A stretch of 9,595 nt of DNA, from the NCBI GenBank assembly GCA_947306605.1, contig CAMZHB010000042.1:1-9595 (forward strand), read 5' to 3'. This DNA is from an uncultured Prevotellaceae bacterium. Lineage in GTDB: Bacteria > Bacteroidota > Bacteroidia > Bacteroidales > Bacteroidaceae. Below, one piece after another: positions 7,309-9,595 of this stretch. Numbering within the stretch: position 1 is the stretch's first letter; every line of letters starts with the position of its first letter. The notes beneath the pieces were generated by a model that saw nothing but the letters and a program-made list of their open reading frames with translations, ran no database searches and was not told where the DNA came from. A program made the position numbers and the translations under genes.

Positions 7309-9595
7309 ATGTCTAAGAACTTTCCAGAACATAAAGGGCTGAACTTATCTCAAGTAAACAAAGATATGCTCAAGACTTGGACGGATGAAGATTTGTTCCA
7401 TCGCAGTCTTGAAAACCGCAAGGGCTATCCTACATACGTCTTTTACGAAGGCCCTCCTTCAGCTAACGGACATCCCGGCATCCACCATGTACTTGCACGT
7501 ACCATTAAGGATACTGTACTCCGTTATAAAACGATGAAAGGGTACAATGTTCCCCGTAAAGCCGGTTGGGATACACATGGATTGCCCGTTGAGCTGAGTG
7601 TGGAAAAGGAACTGGGCATAACAAAAGAGGCAATCGGCAAAACGATTACTGTTGAAGAATATAACAAGCACTGTCGCGCCGATGTCATGAAATATACCGC
7701 AGAATGGCGTGACCTTAGTGAACGTATGGGTTACTGGGTCGATTTGGATCATCCCTACATCACATACGAGAACAGCTATATCGAAACCCTGTGGTGGCTT
7801 CTCAAACAGCTATATAACAAAGGGCTGCTTTATAAAGGCTATACCATACAACCATACTCGCCAGCTGCGGGTACAGGACTCAGTAGTCATGAATTGAATC
7901 AACCAGGTTGTTACCGCGACGTTAAAGATACAACAGTAACGGCACAATTCAAGATTAAAAACCCACGAAAAGAAATGACTGAGTGGGGTACAGCCTATTT
8001 CCTCGCATGGACAACCACTCCATGGACGCTTCCCTCAAACACGGCGCTGTGTGTAGGGCCTAAAATCGACTACGTGTCTGTACAAACATACAATATGTAC
8101 ACGGACCAAAAAATCACCGTTGTTATGGCAGAAGCTTTGTTGGGCTCATATTTCAATCCTGCCGGACTTGAAAAGGATCTCAACGACTATACTCACGGAG
8201 ACAAAGTAATCCCATACCGCATTGTAGGACATTACAAAGGTACGGACCTAATTGGTATGGAATATGAACAACTCATGCCATACGTAAATCCCGGTAACGG
8301 CGCGTTTAGAGTGATTGGCGGCGATTATGTATCGACAGAAGATGGAACAGGTATCGTTCACATAGCACCTACATTTGGTGCAGACGATGCTTTCGTTGCC
8401 AAACAAGCCGGCGTTCCCGCACTTATGGTCAAGGACAAAAAAGGTGACATGCGCCCACTAGTAGATTTGCGCGGCCGTTTCTATCCTATTGAAGACCTGG
8501 ACGAAGACTTTGTAAAAGAATACGTAAATACAGAGATATATGCCCCATATGCCGGCCGTTATGTCAAAAATGCATACGACGAAACGCTGACAGAAAAAGA
8601 CGAAACGTTGGATGTGGCCCTCTGTATGGACATGAAACAAAAAGGTCAGGCTTTCCGCATCGAGAAACACGTACACAGCTATCCTCATTGTTGGCGTACC
8701 GACAAACCTGTACTATATTATCCGCTCGACAGCTGGTTTATTAAAAGCTCTGCTTGCAAAGAACGCATGATGGAGCTAAATAAGAGTATCTTATGGAAAC
8801 CTGAATCCACCGGAACCGGACGTTTTGGCAAATGGCTCGAGAATTTGAACGACTGGAATTTGAGTCGTAGCCGCTATTGGGGCACACCACTGCCAATATG
8901 GCGGAGTGAAACGGGCGAAGAATTGTGTATCGGCAGCATAGAAGAACTGTATAACGAAATTGAAAAGAGTGTTGAAGCCGGAATGATGGAGAACAACCCA
9001 TTCAAATCTAATGGATTTATTCCTGGTGACTACTCAAAAGCCAATTACGATAAGATAGATCTTCACAGACCCTATGTTGACGACATTGTATTAGTGTCTG
9101 CAACGGGCAAGCCCATGAAACGTGAAACAGACCTCATAGATGTATGGTTTGATTCCGGTTCTATGCCTTATGCACAGCTACATTATCCGTTCGAAAACAA
9201 AGAACTCGTTGACAAAAACCTTTTCTATCCTGCCGATTTCATTGCTGAGGGCGTTGATCAGACACGTGGATGGTTCTTTACGCTACATGCCATCGCCTGT
9301 ATGATATTCGACAGCGTCGCTTTCAAAGCTGTCATCAGCAATGGCCTGGTTTTGGATAAGAATGGTAGTAAAATGAGCAAGCGACTCGGCAACGCGGTTG
9401 ATCCATTTGAGACTATAGAAAAATATGGGTCGGACTCCGTTCGTTGGTACATGCTTACTAATTCTTCGCCATGGGATAACCTCAAGTTCGATATCAAAGG
9501 TGTAGACGATGTATCCCGTGCTTTCTTTGGCAAACTCTATCAAACGTATTCCTTCTTGGCCATGTACGCAAATGTAGACGGCTTCAAGAACGACC
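7309..9595 (+). CDS. ileS: Isoleucyl-tRNA synthetase, type 2-like, 3' end outside window
   Basis: A class Ia aminoacyl-tRNA synthetase that attaches isoleucine to tRNA-Ile. 762 codons are present without a stop and the frame runs off the edge; Bacteroidales IleS proteins are about 1,140 residues from memory. The Rossmann catalytic core opens with YEGPPSANG. The HIGH motif is the altered form GIHH at residues 57-60 (7477-7488). RKAGWDTHGLPVE follows and resembles eukaryotic and type 2 bacterial enzymes rather than E. coli IleS. The CP1 editing domain shows the Thr-rich WTTTPWTLPSN (Thr235-237) and GTGIVHIAPTFGADD with Asp359/360, so post-transfer editing of Val-tRNA-Ile should be intact. KMSKR is at 688-692 (9370-9384). 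The anticodon-binding region has just begun at the window edge, and any C-terminal domains lie beyond it. ATG 7309 follows the -7 element at 7275 with an A-rich leader and no Shine-Dalgarno. Confidence 0.96.
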   Translation, partial: MSKNFPEHKGLNLSQVNKDMLKTWTDEDLFHRSLENRKGYPTYVFYEGPPSANGHPGIHHVLARTIKDTVLRYKTMKGYNVPRKAGWDTHGLPVELSVEKELGITKEAIGKTITVEEYNKHCRADVMKYTAEWRDLSERMGYWVDLDHPYITYENSYIETLWWLLKQLYNKGLLYKGYTIQPYSPAAGTGLSSHELNQPGCYRDVKDTTVTAQFKIKNPRKEMTEWGTAYFLAWTTTPWTLPSNTALCVGPKIDYVSVQTYNMYTDQKITVVMAEALLGSYFNPAGLEKDLNDYTHGDKVIPYRIVGHYKGTDLIGMEYEQLMPYVNPGNGAFRVIGGDYVSTEDGTGIVHIAPTFGADDAFVAKQAGVPALMVKDKKGDMRPLVDLRGRFYPIEDLDEDFVKEYVNTEIYAPYAGRYVKNAYDETLTEKDETLDVALCMDMKQKGQAFRIEKHVHSYPHCWRTDKPVLYYPLDSWFIKSSACKERMMELNKSILWKPESTGTGRFGKWLENLNDWNLSRSRYWGTPLPIWRSETGEELCIGSIEELYNEIEKSVEAGMMENNPFKSNGFIPGDYSKANYDKIDLHRPYVDDIVLVSATGKPMKRETDLIDVWFDSGSMPYAQLHYPFENKELVDKNLFYPADFIAEGVDQTRGWFFTLHAIACMIFDSVAFKAVISNGLVLDKNGSKMSKRLGNAVDPFETIEKYGSDSVRWYMLTNSSPWDNLKFDIKGVDDVSRAFFGKLYQTYSFLAMYANVDGFKND

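Noticed and set aside
9258..9543. Two reverse-strand open frames near the right edge.
   Set aside because: They are antisense to the conserved KMSKR region of ileS and show no independent coding evidence.
1..9595. Search for a mobile element, CRISPR array, toxin-antitoxin pair, defence system or tRNA gene.
   Set aside because: All of the sequence beyond short intergenic gaps is accounted for by conserved housekeeping genes on one strand. I saw no direct-repeat arrays, terminal inverted repeats or cloverleaf patterns.

Overview
The window is an ordinary housekeeping stretch of a Bacteroidota chromosome, most likely order Bacteroidales (Bacteroides/Prevotella-like). Three things point there. 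The protein sequences read as Bacteroidales types: PurB, an RluB with a long disordered N-terminus, AsnS, and an IleS of the eukaryote-like kind. The intergenic regions carry Bacteroides-type promoter elements (TTTG about 19 bases before TAnnTTTG). Start codons lack Shine-Dalgarno sequences and sit behind A/T-rich leaders. Genus cannot be fixed by eye. Every gene is on the + strand. I see no mobile elements, CRISPR arrays, rRNA or tRNA genes.

Layout. 1-183: leader with a near-consensus promoter (132-162). 184-1539: purB, adenylosuccinate lyase. 1613-3085: an RluB-family 23S rRNA pseudouridine synthase with a roughly 240-residue Asn/Tyr/Arg-rich disordered extension. 3119-4502: asnS, asparaginyl-tRNA synthetase, whose first codons are out of frame with the rest as given. 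These three probably form one transcript. 4503-4614: intergenic region with a possible promoter and A/T hairpin. 4615-5532: exported glucosaminidase with two LysM domains. 5534-6190: HAD phosphatase/phosphomutase of the beta-phosphoglucomutase type, one base after the previous gene. 6191-6284: promoter region. 6285-7106: panB, first committed step of pantothenate synthesis. 7107-7308: intergenic region with a strong 17-bp hairpin (probable terminator) and a promoter -7 element. 7309-9595: ileS, isoleucyl-tRNA synthetase, running off the window.

The genes serve basic metabolism (purine and coenzyme A precursors), translation (two tRNA synthetases, one rRNA modification enzyme) and cell-wall turnover. 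I found no undescribed multi-gene system. The points most worth a second look are the broken reading frame at the 5' end of asnS, the altered GIHH form of the HIGH motif in IleS (a form linked to mupirocin hyper-resistance in type 2 enzymes), and the low-complexity extension of the pseudouridine synthase.
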